Counted from the stretch's first letter, positions 53,541 to 62,099 are shown. The stretch: DNA of 64,000 nucleotides from Rhizobium sp. FKL33 (GCF_005222915.1 NZ_STFX01000016.1:1-64000), one strand, 5' to 3'. Numbers and translations are program-made. Notes: generated by a model not told the origin, from the sequence alone.

Positions 53541-54950
53541 TCAGTCCTCCAGCACCCAGGTGTCTTTCGTGCCGCCGCCCTGACTGGAATTGACCACCAG
53601 CGAGCCTTTCTTGAGCGCGACGCGGGTCAACCCGCCGGGGATGATATGCACCTTGTCGGACACCAGCACATAAGGCCGGAGGTCGACATGTCGGGGCGCG
53701 ATGCCCTTCTTGACCATGATTGGAACGGTCGACAGCGACAGCGTCGGCTGGGCGATGTAATTGCCCGGCTTGGTTTTCAGCTTCTCGGCGAACAGCGCGA
53801 TTTCCTTGCGGGTCGCGGTGGGGCCGACCAGCATGCCGTAGCCGCCCGAACCATGCACTTCCTTGACCACGAGTTCGGGCAGGTGCTCCATCACATATTT
53901 GAAGCTGTCTGCCTCCGAACAGCGCCAGGTCGGCACGTTTTCCAGCATCGCCTTGCGGCCGGTGTAGAATTCGACGATTTCGGGCATATAGGAATAGATG
54001 GCCTTGTCGTCGGAAATGCCGGTACCGGGGGCGTTGGCGATGGTGACGTTGCCGGCGCGATAGACATCCATGATGCCGGCGACCCCAAGAGCCGAATCCG
54101 GCCGGAAGGTCAGGGGATCGAGGAAGTCGTCATCGACGCGGCGATAGATCACGTCCACCGATTCATAGCCCTGCGTGGTGCGCATGCAGACCTTGCCGTC
54201 GATGACGCGCAGGTCGGAGCCTTCCACGAGTTCGGCGCCCATCTGGTCGGCGAGGAAGGCGTGTTCGTAATAGGCGGAGTTGAAGATGCCAGGCGTCAGC
54301 ACCACCACCCGCGGCTTGCCCTTGCAGCCGGGAGGCGCGAGCGCATCGAGGCTCTGGCGGAGCTGCGTCGGATAGTCCTCAACGGGACGCACCCGGACCT
54401 TGTGGAACAGATCCGGGAACATCTGCATCATGGTTTCCCGGTCTTCCAGCATATAGGACACGCCAGACGGCGTGCGCGCATTGTCTTCCAGCACATAGAA
54501 CTGGTCTTCGCCGGTGCGGACGATGTCGGTGCCGATGATATGGGTGTAGACGCCGCCCGGCGGCTTCATACCGATCATCTGCGGCAGGAAAGCCGAATTC
54601 TTCTCGATCAACTCGCGGGGAATGCGGCCCGCCTTGATGATTTCCTGCTTGTGATAGATGTCTTCGAGAAAGGCGTTGAGCGCCAGCACGCGCTGTTCGA
54701 TGCCCTGGGCCAGCTTGCGCCATTCCTTGCCGGAAATGATGCGCGGGATGAGATCGAAGGGGATCAGCTTTTCTGTGGCGTCTTCGTGGCCATAGACCGC
54801 GAAGGTGATGCCTGTCCTCCGGAAGATGTTCTCAGCGTCCCTCGCCTTCGCCGCCAGATAGGCCGGGTCCTGCTCGTTGAACCATTCAAAATATTTGCGG
54901 TAAGGCTCTCGCGGATTGCCCTCCGCGTCGATCATTTCGTCGAACGCCAA
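53541..54950 (-). CDS. Circularly permuted type 2 ATP-grasp protein
   Basis: A 469-residue predicted ATP-dependent carboxylate-amine ligase. Characteristic segments are MAFDEMIDAEGNPREPYRKY, GIEQRVLALNAFLEDIYHKQ, VLEDNARTPSGVSYMLEDRE, and the ATP-binding VVKEVHGSGGYGMLVGPTAT near residue 355. Family members are proposed to make amide bonds in small peptides, but no substrate is known. It is the first gene of the operon with alpha-E and transglutaminase. An Anbu-type proteasome-like peptidase gene, often found beside this trio, is not in this window. Confidence 0.9.
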   Translation of the reverse strand: MAFDEMIDAEGNPREPYRKYFEWFNEQDPAYLAAKARDAENIFRRTGITFAVYGHEDATEKLIPFDLIPRIISGKEWRKLAQGIEQRVLALNAFLEDIYHKQEIIKAGRIPRELIEKNSAFLPQMIGMKPPGGVYTHIIGTDIVRTGEDQFYVLEDNARTPSGVSYMLEDRETMMQMFPDLFHKVRVRPVEDYPTQLRQSLDALAPPGCKGKPRVVVLTPGIFNSAYYEHAFLADQMGAELVEGSDLRVIDGKVCMRTTQGYESVDVIYRRVDDDFLDPLTFRPDSALGVAGIMDVYRAGNVTIANAPGTGISDDKAIYSYMPEIVEFYTGRKAMLENVPTWRCSEADSFKYVMEHLPELVVKEVHGSGGYGMLVGPTATRKEIALFAEKLKTKPGNYIAQPTLSLSTVPIMVKKGIAPRHVDLRPYVLVSDKVHIIPGGLTRVALKKGSLVVNSSQGGGTKDTWVLED

Positions 54951-55370
54951 ATCTTAATTCCCCGTTTATTCTTCAGGCATTTGAAACCAATGTCGGAAGC
55001 AATGCAAGAAGCATGCGCAGTCCTATCTGCGTATTTTTGCGTCCTTTCTCGCCACATTCTCGACCATGCTTATTCCGCAGGCATGAAACCGGAGCGAGAA
55101 TTAGGCATATGCGCAAATGGGAAGCAAATCGATTCAATCAGCTTCGCCCGAGGCGGCGCACCACGGCGACGCTTCCGGTGAACAATCAGCCGGCATCGTT
55201 TGCCTGCCAGCCGAAGATGAATTAATTAACCTTGATATAGCGACCGTGATCCGCGCTTACGGCTCCGGCGTAAGAGAGGCATGAATGAGATCAGGACCAT
55301 CCCGGCCAACCGGGCCGACCAACGCGCATCCAAGGCCTCCTATATGGTAGCCGCCGGGGATCGAGACGCC
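54951..55370. other. Divergent intergenic region between ATP-grasp operon and rpoE-like gene
   Basis: No gene is supported between 54951 and the sigma-factor start. The right part contains the RpoE-type promoter (55247-55275); an AT-rich stretch (55222-55240) precedes it. The left part should hold the ATP-grasp operon promoter, which I cannot place. The reading frame of the sigma factor stays open from 55281, so 55281-55370 could be coding. Confidence 0.45.
55247..55275 (+). promoter_or_regulatory. RpoE (ECF11-type) promoter of the sigma/anti-sigma operon
   Basis: TGATCC at 55247-55252 and TAAGA at 55271-55275 with exactly 18 bases between match the consensus known for Rhodobacter RpoE promoters. 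It lies immediately upstream of the rpoE-like gene, so the sigma factor most likely transcribes its own operon, as in the known RpoE-ChrR system. Confidence 0.85.
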
Positions 55371-55928
55371 ATGTCGCCGCCCCAGGAACTCGCCGCACTG
55401 ATGCGGCGGGTTGCGGAGAACAGGGACATGCAGGCTTTCGCCGCGCTGTTCCGGTTTTACGCGCCGCGACTGAAATCCTTCCTCATGCGGCAGGGTTTCA
55501 CGGACTCGGAAAGCGAAGATCTGATCCAGGAGACGATGCTCAATCTTTGGCGTCGGGCGGAAAGCTTCGATTCGTCGAAAGCCGGCGTGTCGACCTGGAT
55601 CTTCACGATCGCCCGCAACTGCGGCATCGATCGGCGCAGACGCACGTCGCGCATCGTCTCGACGCCGGCAGAGCCGGACGTCAACGAACCCGACACCGAT
55701 CCCTCCGCCGAAGAGCGGCTGATCGGTTGGCAGGACGAGACGGCCGTGCGCGCGGCGATCGCCCGGCTGCCGGAGGAACAGGCGACGGTGATCCGCATGT
55801 CGTTTTATTCAGAGAATCCCCAGGCCGAGATCGCGCAGATTCTCGGCATTCCCCTGGGCACGGTTAAATCAAGGGTGCGGCTTGCCTTGCAGCGCCTGCG
55901 CCAGATGATGATGGAAGACGCACGATGA
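55371..55928 (+). CDS. rpoE: ECF sigma factor, RpoE of the RpoE-ChrR type
   Basis: A group IV sigma factor of 185 residues (start at 55371). Region 2 covers RDMQAFAALFRFYAPRLKSF to STWIFTIARNCGIDRRRR; region 4 is IARLPEEQATVIRMSFYSEN to GTVKSRVRLALQRLRQ. In related bacteria this factor drives the response to singlet oxygen. The frame is open from ATG 55281, but the -10 box ends at 55275, which would make that start leaderless; the residues before 55371 are outside the conserved domain, and ATG 55371 is preceded by GGGGAT and aligns with the start of known RpoE. ATG 55344 is also possible. It overlaps the anti-sigma gene by 4 bases. Confidence 0.9.
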   Translation: MSPPQELAALMRRVAENRDMQAFAALFRFYAPRLKSFLMRQGFTDSESEDLIQETMLNLWRRAESFDSSKAGVSTWIFTIARNCGIDRRRRTSRIVSTPAEPDVNEPDTDPSAEERLIGWQDETAVRAAIARLPEEQATVIRMSFYSENPQAEIAQILGIPLGTVKSRVRLALQRLRQMMMEDAR

Positions 55929-56578
55929 CGATTACGCATCACGCCAGTGATGATCTGTTGCTGAGCTACGCAGCGGGCAAACTCAGCCCAGCGCCCGCGC
56001 TGGTGCTGCAGAGCCACCTGGCTATGTCGCGCGACAGCAACAAGCGGCTCGCCCAGTTCGAAAAGCTCGGCGGCGCGCTTCTCGACGAACAGCCGATGAC
56101 CGACGTGTCGCCCGATCTCTTCGAGCGCATGCTGGGAAAACTCGCTGGCCCGTCGTCGGCCGAACCTATCTCGGTAAGGCATGATCATCGCGGGCTCGAC
56201 ATGGGCGTCGACATTCCGGCTCCCCTGAGCGAGCGAAAGATCGGCAAATGGAAATGGGTCGCGCCGGGCATGCGCTTCGCCAAGGTCGAAGTGCCCGAGG
56301 ATCCCTCCTACAATGTCGTGCTTCTGCGCATCGGCGCCGGCAAGGCGCTGCCCAAGCACGGCCATACCGGCACCGAACTCACCCTCGTCCTCAAGGGCGC
56401 CTTCAGCGATGAAAACGGTCGTTATGGCCGGGGCGATCTCGAAGAAGAGGACGACGACGGCGATCATCAGCCGCGCGTCGAGATGGATGGCGAATGCATC
56501 TGTCTCGCCGCCATCGAGGGACAGATGATCCCGCATGGCTGGATCGCCCGGATGATACAGCCCTTCGTCGGGATCTGA
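55925..56578 (+). CDS. chrR: ChrR-family anti-sigma factor with altered zinc site
   Basis: A 217-residue anti-sigma factor. The N-terminal zinc-binding anti-sigma domain binds RpoE, and a C-terminal cupin senses the signal. In Rhodobacter ChrR zinc is held by H6, H31, C35 and C38. Here H6 and H31 are kept, but positions 35 and 38 are serine (SHLAMSRDSNKRL). The cupin metal residues are all present (H145, H147, E151, H181, equal to the Rhodobacter set plus 4), as are C191 and C193. It overlaps rpoE by 4 bases (ATGA) and is followed by a strong terminator. Confidence 0.9.
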   Translation: MTITHHASDDLLLSYAAGKLSPAPALVLQSHLAMSRDSNKRLAQFEKLGGALLDEQPMTDVSPDLFERMLGKLAGPSSAEPISVRHDHRGLDMGVDIPAPLSERKIGKWKWVAPGMRFAKVEVPEDPSYNVVLLRIGAGKALPKHGHTGTELTLVLKGAFSDENGRYGRGDLEEEDDDGDHQPRVEMDGECICLAAIEGQMIPHGWIARMIQPFVGI

Positions 56579-56599
56579 ACATCGACAGCACACCTCCTC

Positions 56600-56627
56600 A
56601 CGGCCGCCTCGGGCGGCCGTTTTTGTT
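56600..56627 (+). terminator. Rho-independent terminator after chrR
   Basis: Perfect 9-bp stem ACGGCCGCC / GGCGGCCGT with a TCG loop, then TTTTTGTT. Confidence 0.9.
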
Positions 56628-56789
56628 GAGACCAAGATGAGATCGGACGTTTCGGCAGGTCACCGCCGAACGCGCCACGCCCCCCTGCGCGACCTCACCG
56701 AAAAGGGACACTGCTGGCGTTTTCGCTTGCTCCGTCCGCGCTGATCGATTACCCGCGGCGCTTTATGTCTGTTCCCCCGGAGCCAGCCC

Positions 56790-57674
56790 GTGTCCCTCGA
56801 GCGCATCGCGCCCGCCCTCTTCGTTCTGCTCTGGTCGTCCGGCTGGATCGCGCCCGTCTATGGCAGCTGGCATTCGACGGCGGAATTGTTTCTCACCGTG
56901 CGTTTCGGGCTTGCCGCGCTGGCCTTCGCCACGCTCAGCCTCGCCATGGGGGCAGCCTGGCCGAAAAGCCCGCGCGCCATCTTCCATGGGCTGATTTCCG
57001 GCGCGCTGATGCATGGCTGCTATCTCGGCGGCGTCTGGTGGGCGATCTTCCATGGGGTGCCGGCCTCGGTGTCCGGCGTCATAGCGGCGCTGCAGCCGTT
57101 GATGACGGCGGCGCTCGCGCCCTGGCTGATCAAGGAGCGGCTGAGCCCCATCCAACTCGCCGGCCTCGTGCTTGGCTTCGCCGGCATCCTCATCGCGCTC
57201 GTGCCGAGCTTCGAAAATGTCGAGCCCGGCATGCTGGCGGCGCGGGCCGTTCCCATCGCCATCAATATGACCGCGATGCTCGGCGTTGTCTTCGGCACGC
57301 TCTATCAGAAGCGCTTCGTGACAGGCGGCGACATGCGCACCACCGCCGTCTGGCAATATCTCGGCGCGGTGATGATCGTCGGACCCTTGGCGCTGTTCGG
57401 TGAAGAAACCCGTTTCGACGGCAGTCTCGAGCTCTGGCTGGTGATCGCCTGGTCGGTGATCGTGCTGTCGATGGGCGGCGTCGGGCTGCTGCTCTACATG
57501 ATCCGGCGCGGGCAGGTGTCGCGCGCCGCCTCGCTGGTCTATCTGATGCCGCCGGCGGTGGCGATCGAGAGCTTTATCTTCCTCGGCGAGCCGCTCGGTC
57601 CCTATATGATCGTCGGCACCGTGGTGGTGGTGTTCGGCGTCTGGCTGGCGGGACGCAAACCTGCCGTCGCCTGA
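56790..57674 (+). CDS. EamA/DMT-family transporter
   Basis: A 294-residue inner-membrane protein with ten predicted segments in two EamA repeats (FVLLWSSGWIAPVYGSWHST in the first; IAWSVIVLSMGGVGLLLYMI and SLVYLMPPAVAIESFIFLGE in the second). Drug/metabolite exporters of this kind move amino acids or related compounds; the substrate is unknown. The start is GTG 56790 with GGAG seven bases before it. It is convergent with the endonuclease/phosphatase-fold gene. Confidence 0.87.
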   Translation: MSLERIAPALFVLLWSSGWIAPVYGSWHSTAELFLTVRFGLAALAFATLSLAMGAAWPKSPRAIFHGLISGALMHGCYLGGVWWAIFHGVPASVSGVIAALQPLMTAALAPWLIKERLSPIQLAGLVLGFAGILIALVPSFENVEPGMLAARAVPIAINMTAMLGVVFGTLYQKRFVTGGDMRTTAVWQYLGAVMIVGPLALFGEETRFDGSLELWLVIAWSVIVLSMGGVGLLLYMIRRGQVSRAASLVYLMPPAVAIESFIFLGEPLGPYMIVGTVVVVFGVWLAGRKPAVA

Positions 57675-57680
57675 CCCTCG

Positions 57681-58508
57681 TTACACCGAAACTGGCGACG
57701 GCAACGTCAGCGCCGCCTTGATCGGCAGATGATCCGACGCCACCCGCGCCAGCGGACTGTCATGCACCACCACATCGCTGACCAGCCCCGGGCGGTCGGC
57801 GATGATCCGGTCTAGCGCCAGGAAGGGCAGCCTGGCCGGAAAGCTCGGCGCGGGCTGCGGCAGATGGCCGAAGGCGTCGCGGAAGGCGTTGAGCGCCGAT
57901 TTCGATCCCAGCCGCCATTCGTTGAAATCGCCCATCAGTACCGTCGGTCGCGACGCGTGTTCGGCCATGATCGCGATCAGCCGCCGCGCCTGAATTAACC
58001 GGGAGCGGCCGAGCAAGCCCAGATGGGCGGCAATGATGCGGAGGCTGCGCCCGCCCTCAAGATCGATATCGGTCATCAGCGCCCCGCGCGGCTCGAGCCC
58101 CGGCAGGTGAAACTCATGCACGGCGCTGATCATGCGCTTCTTCACCAGCACGATATTGCCGTGCCAGCCATGCGCCGCCGTGGCGCGGTTGAGCGGCACC
58201 GGCGTCAGCCCGCATTCCTGCTCCAGCCGGGCGAGATTGAGCAATCCCTTGCGCTCCCCAAAGCGGGTGTCGACCTCCTGCAGCGCAATGATGTCGGGAC
58301 CGATCTCAGCGATGACGTCGACGATGCGGTTGGGATCGCGCCTGCGGTCGCCGCCGACGCCCTTATGCGTGTTGTAGGAGGCGACGATCAGCTGTTCTTC
58401 GCCGACACGCGGCAGCGCCGGCGCAATGATGGGGCGGCTCTTGCGATTTTTCCAGGCGGTGAGGATCATGGCGGCACTATTCCGAATGGTCTTTACGAGA
58501 GAACGCAT
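57681..58508 (-). CDS. Endonuclease/exonuclease/phosphatase-family protein
   Basis: A 275-residue hydrolase of the EEP fold (DNase I/sphingomyelinase-like). Its motifs are IVASYNTHKGVG, IIALQEVDTRFGE (metal Glu), MGDFNEWRLG (Asp/Asn) and VASDHLPIKA (catalytic Asp-His). It lies 42 bases downstream of the cardiolipin synthase on the same strand, so a phospholipid-related phosphodiesterase role is possible. Nuclease activity cannot be excluded. A basic, partly hydrophobic N-terminus precedes the fold. Confidence 0.83.
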   Translation of the reverse strand: MRSLVKTIRNSAAMILTAWKNRKSRPIIAPALPRVGEEQLIVASYNTHKGVGGDRRRDPNRIVDVIAEIGPDIIALQEVDTRFGERKGLLNLARLEQECGLTPVPLNRATAAHGWHGNIVLVKKRMISAVHEFHLPGLEPRGALMTDIDLEGGRSLRIIAAHLGLLGRSRLIQARRLIAIMAEHASRPTVLMGDFNEWRLGSKSALNAFRDAFGHLPQPAPSFPARLPFLALDRIIADRPGLVSDVVVHDSPLARVASDHLPIKAALTLPSPVSV

Positions 58509-58550
58509 CCCGGGAGGTTGGGGTTTCGGGCCTTACTGTCGCAGGCTGTC

Positions 58551-59996
58551 CTAAAGATAAGGTGACGCAAGCCAGACGATTTTCTCCGCCAGCCGATACG
58601 GCAACGGCCGGTCGCGAATATCCGACAGGGTCAGTTCCTGCGCTTCGTCGAGCGCAGCGTCGACGCGGTTTTCGATCTCTTCGGCGAAGTGGCTATCCAA
58701 CACTTCGAGATCGACCTCGAAATTCAATCGCAGCGAACGCGGATCCATATTCGAGGTGCCGACATAGGACCAGACGCCGTCGATGGTCATAAGCTTGGAA
58801 TGATTGAACATGCCGCCGACGCGCCAGACATGACAGCCATGTTTCACCACCTGATCGAACTGCGCCATCATCGCGAGATCGACGAGGCGGAGATTATTTT
58901 GCTGCGGCACGAGAATGTCGATCCGGACGCCGCGGCGGGCGGCCGTCGCGAAGGCGCTGACCAGTTCGCGGTCGGGCAGAAAATAGGGCGACATCAGCCG
59001 CACATGCTTCTGCGCCACAGACAGCGCGCCGATGATGACATTGCGATTGGTCTCGATCGAGCCGTCGGGGCCCGAGGACACGACGCGCATATAGGTCGGA
59101 TCGACGTCCACCTGCTCCTTGCGGGCGATCGGCGGCAGCTTTTCGCCGGTGGCGAAATGCCAATCCTCCGACGCCACCGCAAAGAGATCGCGGACGACTG
59201 GTCCCGTCACGCGGAAATGCGTGTCATGGGCGCTTTTGTCGCCGGCGAACTCGGTGGTGAAGCTTTCTCGAATATTCATGCCGCCGGTGAAGGCGAGATT
59301 GTCGTCGATGACGATGATCTTCCGGTGGGTGCGAAGATTGGCGTAGGGCATTCTCAGCCCCATGATGACATTGCCGTTGAAGCTCCGCGCATTCAGCCCG
59401 CGCTGGCGAAAGTAGTTGACGATGCTGGGGAAGGAATAACGCGCCCCGACCGCGTCGATCAGCGCCCGCACCTCGACCCCGCGCGCCTTGGCGGCCAGGA
59501 GCCTGTCGGCAATGCGGCGGCCGATCTCGTCATTGTCGAAAATGTAGCTTTCGAGCAGCACCGAATGCCGGGCGCCGTCGACCGCCTCGGCGATCTCGCG
59601 ATAGGCGCGGTCGCCGTTTTCGAGCATGGCGATGGTGTTGCCCGAGGTCATGTAGAAGCGGGTGAAGGCGTCGCCCAACCTGTTCAGCGCGCCGTACGGC
59701 TGGCCGAATTCGGCGATGATGCGGTTGGGCGACAGCGCGTGCTCATGGATCTGCTTGTCGAAACGCCGATGGCCCGATTTCCGCGTCGCAAGCGCCTTGT
59801 GGCGGATGCGGTTGACGCCGGCGACGAGATAGAGCCCCGCGCCGAGAAGCGGCGACAACACGATCACGCCGACCCAGCCGATGGCGGCGCGGGCGTCCTC
59901 CTTGGTCATGGCCGCATGCGCCGCCGCCACCGCGCCGGCGGCAATGGAGATGACGAACAGGATATGCGGCCAGTAATCTCTAAAGATGTCGAACAT
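58551..59996 (-). CDS. cls: Cardiolipin synthase (phospholipase D family)
   Basis: A 481-residue membrane protein that joins two phosphatidylglycerols to cardiolipin and glycerol. Two N-terminal membrane segments (WPHILFVISIAAGAVAAAHA and IGWVGVIVLSPLLGAGLYLV) precede two HKD catalytic motifs: RTHRKIIVIDDNLAFTGGMN and FNHSKLMTIDGVWSYVGTSN. Length and order match bacterial ClsA. Likely co-transcribed with the EEP-fold gene downstream. Confidence 0.93.
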   Translation of the reverse strand: MFDIFRDYWPHILFVISIAAGAVAAAHAAMTKEDARAAIGWVGVIVLSPLLGAGLYLVAGVNRIRHKALATRKSGHRRFDKQIHEHALSPNRIIAEFGQPYGALNRLGDAFTRFYMTSGNTIAMLENGDRAYREIAEAVDGARHSVLLESYIFDNDEIGRRIADRLLAAKARGVEVRALIDAVGARYSFPSIVNYFRQRGLNARSFNGNVIMGLRMPYANLRTHRKIIVIDDNLAFTGGMNIRESFTTEFAGDKSAHDTHFRVTGPVVRDLFAVASEDWHFATGEKLPPIARKEQVDVDPTYMRVVSSGPDGSIETNRNVIIGALSVAQKHVRLMSPYFLPDRELVSAFATAARRGVRIDILVPQQNNLRLVDLAMMAQFDQVVKHGCHVWRVGGMFNHSKLMTIDGVWSYVGTSNMDPRSLRLNFEVDLEVLDSHFAEEIENRVDAALDEAQELTLSDIRDRPLPYRLAEKIVWLASPYL

Positions 59997-60143
59997 TCAG
60001 CCCCATGGGCGAGAGGACGTCCCGGAGGAACATATGGGTTGCCGCCCGGCGGCATCAAGAGCATGGGGCGCGGCCTCTGACAACGCGCCGCATCCCCCGA
60101 TGGTTCGGCGTTCCGACACGATCGGACGCAATTTTCCGCGCGA

Positions 60144-61109
60144 TCAGGCGGTGACGGAAAAGCGGGCCCGATAGTCCGCCGGACTGACGCCCAGGCGACG
60201 GCGGAAGTGATGACGCAGCGCATGGCCGCCGCCGAAGCCGAGGGCGATGGCGATCTCGTCGACGCTTTCGCACCCGCGGATCAGTCGCTCCTTGGCCTGC
60301 TCCACCCGTTCCGCCGCGATCCAGTCGCCGGGCGCCAAGCCGGTCGCATCGCGGAACCGGCGGAGAAAGGTTCGCTCGCTCATCCGGCAAAACCCGGCCA
60401 TGCGGGAAATCGTCCAGGCGGAGGCCGGATCGGCCCTGATCGCATCGAGCAGCGGCGCGATCTCGGCGCCCTCGCGGCGCGCCACCGGCCGTTCGAGAAA
60501 TTGCGCCTGCCCGCCACTGCGATGGGCCGGCATCACCAGCCGCCGCGCCACGGAATTGGCCGCATCCGGTCCGAAATCGCGCCTGACGATCTCGATCATC
60601 AGATCGATGCCGGCGGCGCTGCCGGCGGAGGTGAACAGGCGGCCATGCTCGCGATAGAGCGAGGCGGCGTCGACCTCGACATCAGGATAGGCCTTGCCCA
60701 GCGCCTCGGCATAGCGCCAATGCGTCGCCGCCACACCGCCATCGAGAAGCCCGGTGGCGGCCAGCACGAAGGCGCCCGAACATATCGAGGCGAGCCTGGC
60801 GCCGCGCGCATGCGCCGCCCTCAGCCGCTCGACCAGATCCTGCGGCACGGGGACTCCCGCCCCTTTCCAACCGGGCGCGACGATGAGATCGGCCTCGTCT
60901 ATCAGATGGCCGTTGTCCTCGGTCTGGATGACAAAGCCGCCATGAGCCCTGAGCTGCCCCGGCTCGATGGCGCAACTGGCGTAACGATACCAGCCCTCGC
61001 CCATCTCGGGCCGTGACAGCCCGAAGATTTCGGCCACGATGCCGAATTCGAAGGTGCAGAGACCATCATAAAGAAGAGCGACGACGAGAGGACCCGAGGT
61101 GTTTGGCAT
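60144..61109 (-). CDS. ftrA: FtrA/GlxA-type transcriptional regulator
   Basis: A 321-residue regulator with an N-terminal DJ-1/PfpI-like (amidase-fold) domain (VVALLYDGLCTFEFGIVAEI; ASICSGAFVLAATGLLDGG with the conserved Cys) and a C-terminal AraC-type DNA-binding domain (WTISRMAGFCRMSERTFLRR and IAIALGFGGGHALRHHFRRR). ATG 61109 fits the family start; 7 more codons are open upstream. It is divergent from a rhodanese gene over 85 bases; the FtrA-rhodanese neighbourhood is common, so that gene is the probable target. Confidence 0.9.
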   Translation of the reverse strand: MPNTSGPLVVALLYDGLCTFEFGIVAEIFGLSRPEMGEGWYRYASCAIEPGQLRAHGGFVIQTEDNGHLIDEADLIVAPGWKGAGVPVPQDLVERLRAAHARGARLASICSGAFVLAATGLLDGGVAATHWRYAEALGKAYPDVEVDAASLYREHGRLFTSAGSAAGIDLMIEIVRRDFGPDAANSVARRLVMPAHRSGGQAQFLERPVARREGAEIAPLLDAIRADPASAWTISRMAGFCRMSERTFLRRFRDATGLAPGDWIAAERVEQAKERLIRGCESVDEIAIALGFGGGHALRHHFRRRLGVSPADYRARFSVTA

Positions 61110-61194
61110 GATCTTTACGTATATTGTCAATCACGCCAATTGCAAGCCTCATGGGGAAACGGGCATGTTCCGGTCAACGAAAAAGGAGACGCCC

Positions 61195-61590
61195 ATGACC
61201 ACCGCCGTGACCGAGATCCCGCCCGCCTCCCCCGAGGCCGCCATCGCCCATTTTTCCCAGGAGTTCACCTTCGAGACGGATTGTTGGGACGTGAACGACT
61301 CGCTGGCGCGCGGAGCCGATTTCGTGCTGCTCGACGTCCGCTCCCCTACCCTTTTCGCCAAGAGCCATGTGCCCGGCGCAATCAACCTGCCGCATGGCAA
61401 GATCACCCGCAACAGGATGGCGGAATGGCCGGACGGGACAATCTTCGTCACCTATTGCGCCGGCCCTCATTGCAATGGCGCGGCCCGCGGCGCGCTCCGG
61501 CTCGCGCGTCTCGGCTTGCCGGTGAAGATCATGGCCGGCGGCCTGACGGGCTGGATCGATGAGGGATTTGAGCTGCAGACCGGCGAGTAA
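61195..61590 (+). CDS. Rhodanese-like domain protein
   Basis: A 131-residue single-domain rhodanese. The fold starts at FVLLDVRSPTLFAKSHVPGA; the active loop is TYCAGPHCNGAARGALRL with the catalytic Cys in the first position, and the C-terminal AGGLTGWIDEGF is typical. Rhodaneses carry sulfur as persulfide. The start at 61195 follows AAAAAGGAGACGCCC, an ideal ribosome site. Likely controlled by the divergent ftrA. Confidence 0.88.
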   Translation: MTTAVTEIPPASPEAAIAHFSQEFTFETDCWDVNDSLARGADFVLLDVRSPTLFAKSHVPGAINLPHGKITRNRMAEWPDGTIFVTYCAGPHCNGAARGALRLARLGLPVKIMAGGLTGWIDEGFELQTGE

Positions 61591-61604
61591 CCCTCGCCTG
61601 CGCA

Positions 61605-61625
61605 GGAGCCGGAAACTCCGGCTCC
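61605..61625. terminator. Hairpin between rhodanese and the convergent small gene
   Basis: Perfect 9-bp stem GGAGCCGGA / TCCGGCTCC with an AAC loop. No U run on either side, so termination is likely but not certain. Confidence 0.5.
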
Positions 61626-61644
61626 GATCGTGACGCCGGGCTGA

Positions 61645-61950
61645 TCAGATGCCTGACCCGTCCAGTTCTTCGTCATCCTTGCCCTTCCAGGGCGCGGGAA
61701 AGGCGAGACTGCCGAGCTCCGCCGACGGCAGCGGCATCCAGCATTTCAACTCAGGCTCGGCATATTCGATAATGCGCCCCGGCGCTGAATCCGATGACCG
61801 CCAGGCTTCCCCGCCATACTGATCGCCGCGCGACCAGTAGGCCAGATCGACAGCCCCCGGCCCCTGCTCACTGGCGCGAATGGTCACCAGAATGCGGCTG
61901 CCATCCCTCGGCGCGCTCCGCATATGCCGCCAGCGATCAACTGCCTCCAT
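61645..61950 (-). CDS. Small hypothetical protein
   Basis: A 101-residue soluble protein. The pattern of HMRSAPRDGSRILVTIRA at the start, a WRSSDS middle and CWMPLPSAE near the end resembles short domains that end in W(M/R)PLP, seen in phage and bacterial proteins of unknown role. No phage genes are near. Monocistronic; convergent with the rhodanese gene. Confidence 0.6.
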   Translation of the reverse strand: MEAVDRWRHMRSAPRDGSRILVTIRASEQGPGAVDLAYWSRGDQYGGEAWRSSDSAPGRIIEYAEPELKCWMPLPSAELGSLAFPAPWKGKDDEELDGSGI

Positions 61951-62061
61951 GACGCTCTCCTCTCATGCTTTACGCAAGAGTGTCGCGCCGGACAGAGCGA
62001 GGGTCAATGAGGAGTTTGGATGAAGGGTTCCGAATTGGCGCAATGATCCTTGCGCACTGAT

Positions 62062-62089
62062 ATAAGAGGACGCCGCCGATGCGGCGCCC
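62062..62089 (-). terminator. Probable terminator of maeB
   Basis: GC-rich stem CGCCGC / GCGGCG (62071-62076, 62081-62086, extended by GG/CC across one mismatch) with a CGAT loop, followed on the minus strand by TCCTCTTATA. Confidence 0.45.
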
Positions 62090-62099
62090 CCACAGTCCA

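Noticed and set aside
52671-55181. An 836-codon plus-strand frame over the alpha-E and ATP-grasp genes
   Set aside because: Antisense to two clear family members with operon spacing; it also runs into the intergenic region without any ribosome site.
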